In this document: positions 1-7,641 of the stretch, piece by piece | Position numbering within the stretch: the stretch's first letter is position 1 | Layout of the letters: every line of letters begins with the position of its first letter | Origin: Spirillospora albida | Lineage (GTDB): Bacteria > Actinomycetota > Actinomycetes > Streptosporangiales > Streptosporangiaceae | Length of the DNA: 64,000 bases | Direction of reading: 5' to 3' | Assembly (NCBI RefSeq): GCF_000718255.1 | Contig: NZ_JOFJ01000005.1 | Span: 62,001 to 126,000, forward strand | Position numbers and translations under genes: made by a program | Notes under the pieces: model-generated | Database searches by the model: none | What the model was told of the DNA's origin: nothing | The model's input: only the letters and a program-made list of their open reading frames with translations

Positions 1-141
1 GTTGCGGGACCGCCACAGGACGCTCGGGCGGCGCCAGGAGAACGGCGGGACGCGCGCGGGCACCAACTCCTCGAACGTGCCGGGCGAGCCGCAGGTCCAG
101 CCCGCGCCCGCCTCCGAGGTCCGTGAGTTGTCGGCGCGCAA
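1..141 (-). CDS. Probable 5' end of an unidentified gene, runs off left edge
   Basis: The minus strand carries an open frame from a TTG at 141-139 to the window edge, about 47 codons. The translation has a balanced composition with several Trp residues, and third positions are almost all G or C. The reason for this start is a perfect ribosome binding site, GGAGGTGATC (153-144), with GGAGG 7 bases upstream of the TTG. The gene would lie 75 bases downstream of actP in the same direction. The reverse-strand frame sharing the same third-position columns is also open, but its product is Arg/Pro-rich like a typical shadow. I do not recognise the family. The ribosome binding site lies in a long hairpin listed separately. 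Confidence 0.42.
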   Translation of the reverse strand, partial: MRADNSRTSEAGAGWTCGSPGTFEELVPARVPPFSWRRPSVLWRSRN

Positions 142-143
142 CA

Positions 144-196
144 GATCACCTCCGGGGGGCGTGAGGGGGTGCTCACACCCTGTCCCGGAGGTGATC
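144..196 (-). promoter_or_regulatory. Perfect 13-bp inverted repeat burying a ribosome binding site
   Basis: Positions 144-156 and 184-196 are a perfect 13-base inverted repeat (GATCACCTCCGGG / CCCGGAGGTGATC). The loop contains a smaller GGGTG/CACCC hairpin. Read on the minus strand, the first arm follows the actP stop codon and the second arm contains the Shine-Dalgarno sequence of the small minus-strand frame starting at 141. The folded RNA would therefore hide that ribosome binding site. There is no T-tract, so it does not look like a standard terminator. Confidence 0.55.
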
Positions 197-215
197 CACT
201 CGTCAAGCCGAACGC

Positions 216-1874
216 CTAATGAGCGCCCTTCCCGGTCAAGGCGCGCACCTCCAGTTCGGCGTACTCGTCATCGGTTCGTTCCTTCGAGAGCACCGTGCCC
301 AGGTAGGCGCAGAGGAACCCGACCGGGATGGAGATGAGGCCCGGGTTCGACAGCGGGATGGGGGCGACGGTGTCGGCGCTGAACAGCGCGTCCGGGTTGC
401 CCTTCGGGATGGTGTCGGACTTGCCGCCCCACGCGACCGGGCTGAGCAGGACGATCCCGACCGCGGAGACGAGCCCGCCGTAGATGCCGGCGACGGCGCC
501 CGCGGTGTTGAACCGCTTCCAGAACAGCGAGAACAGCAGGGTCGGCAGGTTCGCGGACGCCGCGATCGCGAACGCGAGCGCCACCAGGAACGCCACGTTG
601 AGCCCGCGCGCGAAGATCGACAGCACGATCGCGATGGCGCCGATGACAAGGGCCGCGTACCGCGCGGTCACGACCTCGTCCCGCTCGGTCGCCCGGCCCC
701 TGCGGAAGACGTTCGCGAACAGGTCGTGCGCGAACGAGGAGGACGAGGCGAGCGTGAGGCCCGCGACGACCGCGAGGATCGTCGCGAACGCGACCGCCGC
801 GATCACCGCCAGGAAGATCGCGCCGCCGGTCGAGCCGGAGCCGCCGCCGAGCTCCTCGGCGAGCTGCGGCGCGGCGGTGTTGCCGCCCTTGTCCTGCGCC
901 GCGATCGCGGACCCGCCGACGAGGGCCGCGGCGCCGAACCCGATGACGAGGGTCATCAGGTAGAAGAAGCCGATGATGCCGATGGCCCAGTTGACGGACG
1001 TGCGGGCGGCCCGGGAGTTCGGGACGGTGTAGAAGCGGATCAGGATGTGCGGCAGGCCCGCCGTCCCGAGCACGAGGGCGAGGCCGAGCGACAGCAGGTC
1101 GAGCTTGGACCACAGGTCGGTCGCGCCGTACTTCAGGCCGGGCTCCAGGAACGCGTCGCCCTTGCCGCTCTTGGCGGCGGCGTCGCCGAGCAGCTCCGAC
1201 AGGTTGAAGCCGTACTTCGACAGCACCCAGACCGTCATGATCAGCGCGCCCGTCATCAGCATGACGGCCTTGACGATCTGCACCCAGGTGGTGCCCTTCA
1301 TCCCGCCGACGGTCACATAGAAGATCATCAGCGCGCCGACGACCACGATCGTGAGGATCTTCGCGGTCTCGCCGGAGACGCCGAGCAGCAGCCCGACCAG
1401 CGCGCCCGCGCCGACCATCTGGGCGAGCAGGTAGAAGATCGACACGACGATGGTGGAGATGCCGGCCGCGGCCCGGACGGGACGCTGCCGCATCCGGAAC
1501 GCCAGCACGTCCGCCATCGTGAACCGGCCCGAGTTCCGCAGCATCTCGGCGACCAGGAGCAGCGCCACCAGCCAGGCGACGAGGAAGCCGATCGAGTACA
1601 GGAAGCCGTCGTAGCCGGACAGCGCGAACAGGCCCGCGATGCCGAGGAACGACGCGGCCGACATGTAGTCGCCGCTGATCGCGAGGCCGTTCTGCAGCGG
1701 GGAGAACGCCCGCCCGCCCGCGTAGTAGTCGGCCGCCGTCTTGTTGTGCCGGGACGCCCAGATCGTGATGTAGAGGGTCAGCGCCACGAACAGGCCGAAC
1801 AGGATGAGGGAGAAGGTGCGGCTCTCGGTCTCGGAGACCGCGAGCACGGGGGCCGCGAACTCGGGGGCGCTCAT
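216..1874 (-). CDS. actP: Cation/acetate symporter (sodium:solute symporter family)
   Basis: A 552-residue integral membrane protein of the SSS family, close to ActP/MctC, which take up acetate and other short monocarboxylates with Na+ or H+. About 13 hydrophobic segments are visible, starting near residue 20. The family core is clear: an early AADYYAGGR stretch, an NGLAISGDYMSAASFLG stretch, and an IRFYTVPNSRAARTS loop near the middle. The length is normal. Its ATG (1874-1872) overlaps the stop of the upstream DUF485 gene by 4 bases, so the two are translationally coupled. The yjcH-actP pairing is widely conserved and supports acetate rather than another solute. Confidence 0.9.
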   Translation of the reverse strand: MSAPEFAAPVLAVSETESRTFSLILFGLFVALTLYITIWASRHNKTAADYYAGGRAFSPLQNGLAISGDYMSAASFLGIAGLFALSGYDGFLYSIGFLVAWLVALLLVAEMLRNSGRFTMADVLAFRMRQRPVRAAAGISTIVVSIFYLLAQMVGAGALVGLLLGVSGETAKILTIVVVGALMIFYVTVGGMKGTTWVQIVKAVMLMTGALIMTVWVLSKYGFNLSELLGDAAAKSGKGDAFLEPGLKYGATDLWSKLDLLSLGLALVLGTAGLPHILIRFYTVPNSRAARTSVNWAIGIIGFFYLMTLVIGFGAAALVGGSAIAAQDKGGNTAAPQLAEELGGGSGSTGGAIFLAVIAAVAFATILAVVAGLTLASSSSFAHDLFANVFRRGRATERDEVVTARYAALVIGAIAIVLSIFARGLNVAFLVALAFAIAASANLPTLLFSLFWKRFNTAGAVAGIYGGLVSAVGIVLLSPVAWGGKSDTIPKGNPDALFSADTVAPIPLSNPGLISIPVGFLCAYLGTVLSKERTDDEYAELEVRALTGKGAH

Positions 1875-2254
1875 TCGCCGTCCTCCTCGCCGTGCGCGGG
1901 GGCCGCGCCCCCTCCGACGGTGACCGCCGCCGCGAGGGGCTCCAGGCGGCGGCGCGCGTACCGCTCGTACGCCCAGGCGATGAGGAACGTCGAGAGGAAC
2001 TGCAGCAGGCCGAAGACCAGGGCGACGTTGATCTCCCCCACGACCTTCTGGCCCATGAAGTCGCGCGCGTAGGCCGACAGGACGACGTAGAGCAGGTACC
2101 AGGCGAGGAACACCGCCGTCATGGGGAAGACGAATCCGCGGAAGGCGCCGCGGAGCCGCTCGAACTCGGGGCTCTGCCTGAGCCGTACGTAGGCCGCGTT
2201 GTCGAGCCCCTCATCGGGGTGTCCCGACTCTGATGATCCGGTTGTCACGTCCAC
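1871..2254 (-). CDS. DUF485 inner-membrane protein (YjcH-like) paired with ActP
   Basis: A 127-residue DUF485 protein. The N-terminal 35 residues are polar and acidic, then come two strongly hydrophobic segments (about 42-65 and 78-100) and a short Arg-rich tail. The core contains the family's LRGAFRGFVFPMTAVFLAWY stretch. DUF485 proteins are almost always encoded next to an actP-type symporter and are thought to assist it; their biochemical role is unknown. The listed start is GTG at 2254. A second GTG at 2248 sits 5 bases after GGAGG and may be the real start, which would shorten the protein by two residues. Confidence 0.85.
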   Translation of the reverse strand: MDVTTGSSESGHPDEGLDNAAYVRLRQSPEFERLRGAFRGFVFPMTAVFLAWYLLYVVLSAYARDFMGQKVVGEINVALVFGLLQFLSTFLIAWAYERYARRRLEPLAAAVTVGGGAAPAHGEEDGE

Positions 2255-2635
2255 CTCCGCCGGACGGGTTGTGCCTGAACCTCGTCGAGGTTGCGGACAC
2301 GATGCCCCGGCGCGGACGGCCGGACACGGCCGGGCGGCGGATTGGCGCGCGTGCTGGGCGAACGGATACCGGCCCGATGCGACGCCGATGCGGGATCGTG
2401 ATCTAGATCACATGGCGGACGCCGGTGTCACCCCCGGGAACACCGGCGCCGCCATGTCAAGGGCGCCTGCGGGCTTCATGAGTCCCCCCAGAACGGCGAG
2501 CGGAGTCGCCTCCCATGATGCCTCCGCAGACGGCCCATATGGCCCCGAAAGCGGGACGTTCATGACGCTATCCGGAACGTCGTAATGGCCACGTAAACCG
2601 GCGCTCCCGGGCCGGCCAAATCCGCGGTGCCCTGT
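2255..2635. other. Intergenic region upstream of the acetate operon
   Basis: A 381-base gap between the divergently placed start of the DUF485 gene and the 3' end of the lipid kinase gene. Apart from the CRP-type palindrome at 2397-2412 I see no gene, RNA or strong terminator. Short frames here have no coding bias. Confidence 0.6.
2397..2412. promoter_or_regulatory. CRP/GlxR-type operator
   Basis: The 16 bases CGTGATCTAGATCACA match the actinobacterial CRP/GlxR consensus TGTGA-N6-TCACA at all but the first base, and the centre CTAG is self-complementary. The site lies about 145 bases upstream of the DUF485-actP operon and upstream of no other gene on that side. cAMP-CRP control of acetate uptake and activation is established in E. 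coli, and GlxR controls acetate genes in corynebacteria. The functional assignment here is an inference from sequence and position. Confidence 0.6.
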
Positions 2636-3535
2636 TCAGGGCGCGAGAACGTTCAGCGCCCCGGGCATCACCCGCGCCGTGACCGGCAGGACGCCGGGCA
2701 GCTCGCCGTCCGCCCCGTACGGCAGGGTCCGTCCGGGCGGCCCGGTCAGCTCGATCCGCACCTCCCGGCCCCGCAGGACCTCCACCTGGGGGCGCCGGAC
2801 GTGCGTGCCCTTCTCCAGCTCCCTCATCACCGCGAAGAACAGCGGCTTCGGGGCGTGCCGGACGATCACGACGTCGAGCAGCCCGTCGTCCTCCCGGGCA
2901 TCGGGGGCGATGCGCTTGCCGAACCCGTAGAAGCCGGAGTTGGCGGCGACGACCGTGTAGCCGCGCCGCAGGTGCTCGGTGCCGTCCACGGTGATCCGGT
3001 AGTCGGCCGGACGCCAGGTCGCCACGGCCCGCAGCGCCCCGACGTAGTAGGCGGCGGACCCGCGCAGCAGCCGCGTCCGGTTGGCGTTGTCGTTGGCGAG
3101 CGCGTCGATGCCCGCGTACACGCTGCCGAGGACCGGCGTCCCGTTGGCGTCGATGCAGTCCACGGGGCGGGGCTCGCCGTCCAGCAGCAGCCGGGCCAGC
3201 TCCCGCGGGCCGGACGGGACGCCGAGCTGGCGGGCGAAGTCGTTGCCGCGCCCCGCGGGGACGAGGCCGAGGGTCGCGTCCGTCCCGGCGAGGGCGCCGC
3301 CGACGCAGCCGACCATGCCGTCCCCGCCGACGCCGAGCACGACGCGGCCGGTCCGGGCGGCGGCGCGGGCCAGCGCGGTCGCGTGCGGCAGGCCGCGGCT
3401 GTACTCGACCTCGACGTCGGCGCCCGCGTCCCGCAGCAGGCGGGCGACCGGGACCAGGGTGGCCGAGGCGGCGGACCCGCCGGCGGCCGGGTTCACGACC
3501 GCGGTGAAGGATCTCGGTGGACGCACGGGTGTCAC
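2636..3535 (-). CDS. YegS/DagK-family lipid kinase
   Basis: About 299 residues from a GTG at 3535, giving an N-terminus VTPVRPPRSFTAVVNPAAGG. The diacylglycerol-kinase catalytic domain is intact: the NPAAGG nucleotide-binding start, the GGDGMVG motif that corresponds to the kinase GGDGT loop, and PAGRGNDFARQLG, the lipid-kinase G-R/T-GNDFA motif. The second beta-sandwich domain contains DDGLLDV, also typical. The family phosphorylates diacylglycerol, sphingoid bases or related lipids. The GTG overlaps the stop of the upstream FAD oxidase by 4 bases (GTGA), so both are made from one transcript. The frame is open far upstream but those codons belong to the neighbouring gene. Confidence 0.85.
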   Translation of the reverse strand: MTPVRPPRSFTAVVNPAAGGSAASATLVPVARLLRDAGADVEVEYSRGLPHATALARAAARTGRVVLGVGGDGMVGCVGGALAGTDATLGLVPAGRGNDFARQLGVPSGPRELARLLLDGEPRPVDCIDANGTPVLGSVYAGIDALANDNANRTRLLRGSAAYYVGALRAVATWRPADYRITVDGTEHLRRGYTVVAANSGFYGFGKRIAPDAREDDGLLDVVIVRHAPKPLFFAVMRELEKGTHVRRPQVEVLRGREVRIELTGPPGRTLPYGADGELPGVLPVTARVMPGALNVLAP

Positions 3536-5133
3536 TCCTCGGTGGCCGGGGGGACGAGGACGCCCGGGTTGAGGATCCCGGCGGGGTCGAGGCGCTCCTT
3601 GACGGCGCGCAGGACGGCGCCGCCGAGCGGTCCGATCTCCCGTGCGTACGCGTCGCGGTGGTCGGTGCCGACCCCATGATGGTGGCTGATCGTCCCGCCC
3701 GCGTCGACGATGGCGTCGCAGGCGGCGCGCTTGGCCCCCGCCCAGTGCGCGACCGGGTCCGCGCCCTGGGCGGACACGACGGTGAAGTACAGGGACGCGC
3801 CGGCCGGGTAGACGTGCGAGATGTGGCACATGACCAGCGGCGGGGTGCCCGCGTCCGACAGGGTTCCGGTGAGCGCGGCGCGCACCGCCTCGTACAGCGC
3901 GGGGATGCCGGACCAGAACGCCGCGGTCTCCAGCGTCTCGACGAACGCGCCCGCGTCCAGCAGCGAGTCCCGCAGGTAGGGGGCGTTGAAGCGGCCGTGC
4001 GCCCACGTGTCGCCGGGGGCGGTGCCGAGCGGTTCCCCGCCGGCCGCCCGCAGGAGGTCCGCGACCGCGGCGCGGCGGCCGGCGATCTCGCCGGGCTCGC
4101 CCTCGAACCCGACGATCGCGAGGCACCCGGCGGACGACGCCCCGCCGATGGCGGCCGGGTCGGCGAGGCCGACCATGGTCTCCGCCTCGTCCGACAGGCG
4201 GAGCACGGTGGGCAGCGGCCCATCCTGCGCGACCCCGCGCAGCGCCGCGGCGCCGTCGGCGAACGTCGCGAACCGCCAGCCCTCGTACTCCGTCGCCGAC
4301 GGGACGGGCCGGACCCGGACGGTCACCGACGTGATCACGCCGAACGCGCCCTCGGAGCCGAGGACGAGCTGCCGCAGGTCGGGCCCGGCGGCCGACTTGG
4401 GGGCGCGGCCGAGGTCGAGGTCGCCCGCCGGCGTGGCGACGGTGAGGCCGACGACCATGTCGTCGAACCGGCCGTATCCGGCGGACGCCTGCCCGCTGGA
4501 GCGCGCCGCCGCGAACCCGCCGATCGACGCCCATTCGAACGACTGCGGGAAGTGGCCGAGGGTGTAGCCGCGCTCGTTCAGCAGCGCCTCCGCCGCCGGG
4601 GCGCGCAGCCCCGGCTGGAGGACGGCCGTGCGGGACACCTCGTCCAGCTCGATCAGCGCGTCCATCCGGCGCAGGTCGAGCGCGATGAACCGCTCGGCCC
4701 CCCGCGGGGCCAGCCCGCCCACGACGGACGTGCCGCCCCCGAACGGCACGACCGCGATGCCGCGCTCCGAGCAGGCCCGCAGGACGGAGCCGACCTCGTC
4801 GTGGGTCGCGGGCAGGACGACGGCGTCCGGCGCGTCGGAGGTCTCGCCGGCCCGGATGCGCAGCAGGTCGGGGGTGGACTTGCCGCGGGTGTGCCGGACG
4901 CGGGTCTCGGCGTCGGTGCGCACGTGTCCGGCGCCCACCGCCCCGGCGAGCGCGCCGAGGTCCTCCGGCACCAGCCGGGACGCCGGGACCGCGACCGCGT
5001 CGAGCGCGACCGGCGGCGCGGCCGCGGGCTTCACCCCGAGCAGGTCGCGCAGCAGCCCGACCACCGGCTCGGGCAGCGGGGCGGCCTTGGCGGGGTCCCC
5101 CCAGCCACTCCACAGCATGTCCCGCGTCTCCAC
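3532..5133 (-). CDS. FAD-binding oxidase, alkyldihydroxyacetonephosphate-synthase-like
   Basis: A 533-residue flavoprotein of the VAO/PCMH fold. The N-terminal region has RHTRGKSTPDLLR, typical of alkyl-DHAP synthases, followed by the FAD domain motif PFGGGTSVVGGL. Near the C-terminus SHHHGVGTDH carries the triple His that is essential in mammalian alkylglycerone-phosphate synthase. That enzyme swaps the acyl group of acyl-DHAP for a fatty alcohol, the committed step of ether-lipid synthesis. Actinobacterial homologues are mostly uncharacterised and may be other flavin oxidases. It is coupled to a lipid kinase, and a glycerol-3-phosphate dehydrogenase lies across the divergent promoter, which fits glycerolipid chemistry. 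The start ATG at 5133 gives METRDMLW; the upstream CCTCCTCG region supplies a plausible ribosome binding site. Confidence 0.82.
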   Translation of the reverse strand: METRDMLWSGWGDPAKAAPLPEPVVGLLRDLLGVKPAAAPPVALDAVAVPASRLVPEDLGALAGAVGAGHVRTDAETRVRHTRGKSTPDLLRIRAGETSDAPDAVVLPATHDEVGSVLRACSERGIAVVPFGGGTSVVGGLAPRGAERFIALDLRRMDALIELDEVSRTAVLQPGLRAPAAEALLNERGYTLGHFPQSFEWASIGGFAAARSSGQASAGYGRFDDMVVGLTVATPAGDLDLGRAPKSAAGPDLRQLVLGSEGAFGVITSVTVRVRPVPSATEYEGWRFATFADGAAALRGVAQDGPLPTVLRLSDEAETMVGLADPAAIGGASSAGCLAIVGFEGEPGEIAGRRAAVADLLRAAGGEPLGTAPGDTWAHGRFNAPYLRDSLLDAGAFVETLETAAFWSGIPALYEAVRAALTGTLSDAGTPPLVMCHISHVYPAGASLYFTVVSAQGADPVAHWAGAKRAACDAIVDAGGTISHHHGVGTDHRDAYAREIGPLGGAVLRAVKERLDPAGILNPGVLVPPATEE

Positions 5134-5167
5134 CGCGCCTCCTCGTCCGTCCGTCCGTCCTCAATGC

Positions 5168-5183
5168 GTTTACACTGTGACAT
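5168..5183. promoter_or_regulatory. Candidate TetR operator in the divergent promoter
   Basis: The 50-base gap between the FAD oxidase and tetR holds GTTTACACTGTGACAT, an imperfect palindrome (TTACA/TGTGA) that directly abuts the tetR ATG. TetR proteins commonly bind such sites in divergent promoters and repress both sides. The assignment rests only on position and symmetry. Confidence 0.35.
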
Positions 5184-5783
5184 ATGACGTCGAACCGTCA
5201 CAACTCCCGGACCCCGGACGACTCCGTGCTCGACGCCGCCCGCGAGTGCGTGCTGGCCGTCGGGGTGCGCCGCACGACGCTCACCGACATCGCCCGCCGG
5301 GCCGGCGTCTCCCGGATGACGCTCTACCGCCGCTGGCCCGACGTCCGCACCATCGTCGCCGACCTGATGACGCGCGAATGGGTCGCGCTCGGCGCCGCCG
5401 CGCAGCCGCCGGACGACGGCGGACCGGTCCGGGACCGCCTCGTCGACGGCCTGGCCGGCGGCGTCCGGACGTTCCGCGACCATCCGCTGCTGCGCAAGAT
5501 CATCGAAGTGGATCCCGAGCTCCTGCTGCCCTACGTCCTGGACCGGTGCGGCGCCAGCCAGGAGGCGTTCCTGGCGGTCTTCGAGGAGGCCGTCGAGGCA
5601 GGCCAGGCGGACGGGACGATCCGCGCCGGCCACCCGGTGCGCCTCGCCCGCGCACTGCTCCTGGTCGTCCAGTCGTTCGCCCTGTCCGCCCAGACGATGA
5701 TCGAACCCGACGACCCCGAGCTGAGCGCGGACGCCTTCGACGCCGAGCTCCGCCACATCCTCGAAAGGACGCTCGCACCTTGA
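5184..5783 (+). CDS. TetR-family transcriptional regulator
   Basis: A 199-residue regulator. Residues 10-57 form the N-terminal DNA-binding domain with the helix-turn-helix LTDIARRAGVSRMTLYRRW. The C-terminal ligand domain is helical and undefined. The gene is divergent from the FAD oxidase/lipid kinase pair, separated by only 50 bases, and likely controls that pair and possibly itself. The C-terminus is odd: the stop codon TGA is part of TTGACATC, the first bases of a sequence that looks like an IS200/IS605 end. The original C-terminus may therefore have been altered by insertion. Confidence 0.85.
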   Translation: MTSNRHNSRTPDDSVLDAARECVLAVGVRRTTLTDIARRAGVSRMTLYRRWPDVRTIVADLMTREWVALGAAAQPPDDGGPVRDRLVDGLAGGVRTFRDHPLLRKIIEVDPELLLPYVLDRCGASQEAFLAVFEEAVEAGQADGTIRAGHPVRLARALLLVVQSFALSAQTMIEPDDPELSADAFDAELRHILERTLAP

Positions 5784-5945
5784 CATCTCCCCCAGCTGAA
5801 GCAGGGGGATTCAGCCCTCGCGGGTTGAGCTTTCTGCTTCACCGACCACAGCCGACCCGGATCACCGGCGAGGGACGGAGTGCCGCCCATCGGTCTTACA
5901 TCGTCTCCACAGACGTCACTTCCCGCCTGCCCGGCGGTAGGTCCG
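5781..5945 (-). mobile_element. Apparent tnpB 3'-end relic with IS200/IS605-type end hairpin
   Basis: At 5788-5809 lies TCCCCCAGCTGAAGCAGGGGGA, a hairpin with a TGAA loop of the kind found at IS200/IS605-family right ends, preceded by TTGACA. Reading inward on the minus strand, the translation contains VCGDDVRPMGG and, further on, VKQKAQPARAESPCFSWG, which resembles the C-terminal tail of actinobacterial TnpB proteins. Everything upstream of that tail (the RuvC-like nuclease) is missing, so this is a relic and not an active element. The judgement rests on remembered family patterns. Confidence 0.45.
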
Positions 5946-5989
5946 GCCGGCTTGGATATCCCCGGCCGAGCCCGAGAAAAGTAGCACAC

Positions 5990-7555
5990 ATGTTCGCATG
6001 CGCGCCGGTATCGGCCGGCACGTCGCTGAACGCCGCGCGGCGCGAGCGCGAGCTCGCCGGGCTCTCCGGCGAGATCGTGGACGTGCTGGTCGTCGGGCTC
6101 GGCGCCACCGGCGCCGGGGTGGCGCTGGACGCCGCGTCGCGAGGGCTGTCGGTCGCCGCCGTCGACGCCCACGACCTGGCGTTCGGGACGTCCCGGTGGA
6201 GTTCCAAGCTGATCCACGGCGGGCTGCGGTACCTCGCGTCCGGGCAGGTGGACGTGGCGTACGAGAGCGCCGCCGAACGGGGCGTGCTGATGACCCGGAC
6301 GGCGCCGCACCTGGTGCGGGCGCTGCCGTTCGTGCTGCCGCTGACACCGCTCGTCTCGCGCCGGCAGGCCGCGCTGGTCCGGGCGGGGCTGGCCGCCGGG
6401 GACGCGCTGCGCCGCGCCGCCCGCACGCCGGGCACGGTGCTGCCGCCGCCCGGCCGGCTGTCGGCCGCCGAGACGCGCCGGGCCTTCGGCGCCCTGAGCG
6501 CCGAAGGGCTGCGCGGAGGGCTGCTGTCGTTCGACGGCCAGGCCGCGGACGACGCGCGGCTCGTCACCGCGATCGCGCGCACCGCGGCCGCCCACGGGGC
6601 GAGGATCCTCACCCGCTGCCGGGCGACGGCCCTCGCCGGGGACGGCGCCGTCGTCCGGGACGAGCTGACGGGGCGCGAGCACACCGTGCGGGCGCGGGCC
6701 GTGATCAACGCGACCGGCGTGTGGGCGGGCGGGCTGGTGCCCGGGGTGCGGCTGCGGCCGTCGCGGGGCACCCACCTCGTGCTGAGCGGGGAGACGCTCC
6801 GGTGCAGGTGGGGGATGCAGATCCCCGTGCCGGGCTCCACCAGCCGGTTCCTGCTGGTGCTGCCGCAGGACGACGGGCGCGTCCATGTCGGGCTCACCGA
6901 CGAGCCCGCCGACGGGCCGATCCCGGACGTCCCGGAACCGGCGCCCGGCGAGATCGGGTTCCTGCTCGACATCCTGAACTCGGTCCTGGAGACGCCCGTC
7001 CGGTCCGCCGACGTGGTCGGGGCGTACGCGGGGCTGCGCCCGCTGCTCGACACGGGCCGGGACGGCGAGACGGCCGACATCTCCCGGCGGCACGCGGTCC
7101 TGACGTCGCCGGAGGGTGTCGTCACCGTCATCGGGGGCAAGCTCACCACCTACCGGCGGATGGCGCAGGACGCGGTGGACGCGGCCGTCGCCACCCGGGG
7201 GCTCGCCGCCGGGCCGTGCCGGACGGCCCGCCTGCCGCTGGTCGGCGCGGCCCCGCGGGACCGCCTCGCGGAGGTGGACGCGCCGCGCCGCCTCGTCCGG
7301 CGGTACGGGACGGAGGCTCCGCTGGTCGCGGCGCTCGCCCAGGACGACGCGTCCCTGCTGGAGCCGGTCCTGCCGGGCCTGCCGGTGCTGGGGGTGGAGC
7401 TGGCATGGGCGGTGCTGCACGAGGGCGCCCTGGACGCGGCCGACGTGCTGGACCGCCGGACCCGTGTCGGCCTCGTCGCCGCGGACCGCGCGGCGGCGCT
7501 GCCCCTGGCGGAGGCCCTGGTCGGACGCGCCGCGACGGGCCCGACACGCCCGTGA
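5990..7555 (+). CDS. glpD: FAD-dependent glycerol-3-phosphate dehydrogenase
   Basis: About 521 residues from the ATG at 5990. Residues 27-60 hold the FAD dinucleotide-binding fold with VVGLGATGAGVALDAASRG. The family signatures SSKLIHGGLRYL and GGKLTTYRRMA are intact, and the length matches GlpD. The enzyme oxidises sn-glycerol 3-phosphate to dihydroxyacetone phosphate at the membrane and passes electrons to quinone. It lies downstream of tetR but is separated by about 205 bases containing an insertion-sequence relic, so it may no longer be co-transcribed with it. DHAP is the precursor of ether lipids, which links it to the FAD oxidase across the promoter. The frame is open far upstream but without coding character. 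Confidence 0.88.
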   Translation: MFACAPVSAGTSLNAARRERELAGLSGEIVDVLVVGLGATGAGVALDAASRGLSVAAVDAHDLAFGTSRWSSKLIHGGLRYLASGQVDVAYESAAERGVLMTRTAPHLVRALPFVLPLTPLVSRRQAALVRAGLAAGDALRRAARTPGTVLPPPGRLSAAETRRAFGALSAEGLRGGLLSFDGQAADDARLVTAIARTAAAHGARILTRCRATALAGDGAVVRDELTGREHTVRARAVINATGVWAGGLVPGVRLRPSRGTHLVLSGETLRCRWGMQIPVPGSTSRFLLVLPQDDGRVHVGLTDEPADGPIPDVPEPAPGEIGFLLDILNSVLETPVRSADVVGAYAGLRPLLDTGRDGETADISRRHAVLTSPEGVVTVIGGKLTTYRRMAQDAVDAAVATRGLAAGPCRTARLPLVGAAPRDRLAEVDAPRRLVRRYGTEAPLVAALAQDDASLLEPVLPGLPVLGVELAWAVLHEGALDAADVLDRRTRVGLVAADRAAALPLAEALVGRAATGPTRP

Positions 7556-7592
7556 CACCTCTCACGTTCGATCCTCGCCTCAGAGGGCAGTG

Positions 7593-7611
7593 TTAGGTTA
7601 CCCTTACCTAA
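7593..7611. promoter_or_regulatory. Iron box (DmdR/IdeR operator)
   Basis: TTAGGTTACCCTTACCTAA is a 19-base imperfect palindrome matching the iron box TTAGGTTAGGCTAACCTAA at nearly every position. Iron-loaded DmdR1/IdeR repressors bind such sites. It sits 31 bases upstream of the sucrase/ferredoxin-like gene, where it would cover the promoter. Confidence 0.85.
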
Positions 7612-7641
7612 TTCACCAGGTCCGAGTCGGGGGTTGTTCGT

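Noticed and set aside
2..337. Plus-strand open frame at the left edge
   Set aside because: It is rich in Arg and Pro, overlaps the end of actP antisense and shares third-position columns with a better minus-strand frame that has a perfect ribosome binding site.
219..2072. Long open frames opposite actP and, in general, opposite most genes of the window (e.g. 28726-32409, 47405-51064, 53199-55877)
   Set aside because: At 72% G+C the antisense of real genes stays open. Their products are low-complexity Arg/Gly/Asp/Val mixtures without motifs, while the opposite strand encodes recognisable enzymes.
5136..5160. GTCC tandem repeat in the FAD oxidase promoter
   Set aside because: Only three or four short copies, most likely chance in G+C-rich DNA; no further structure.
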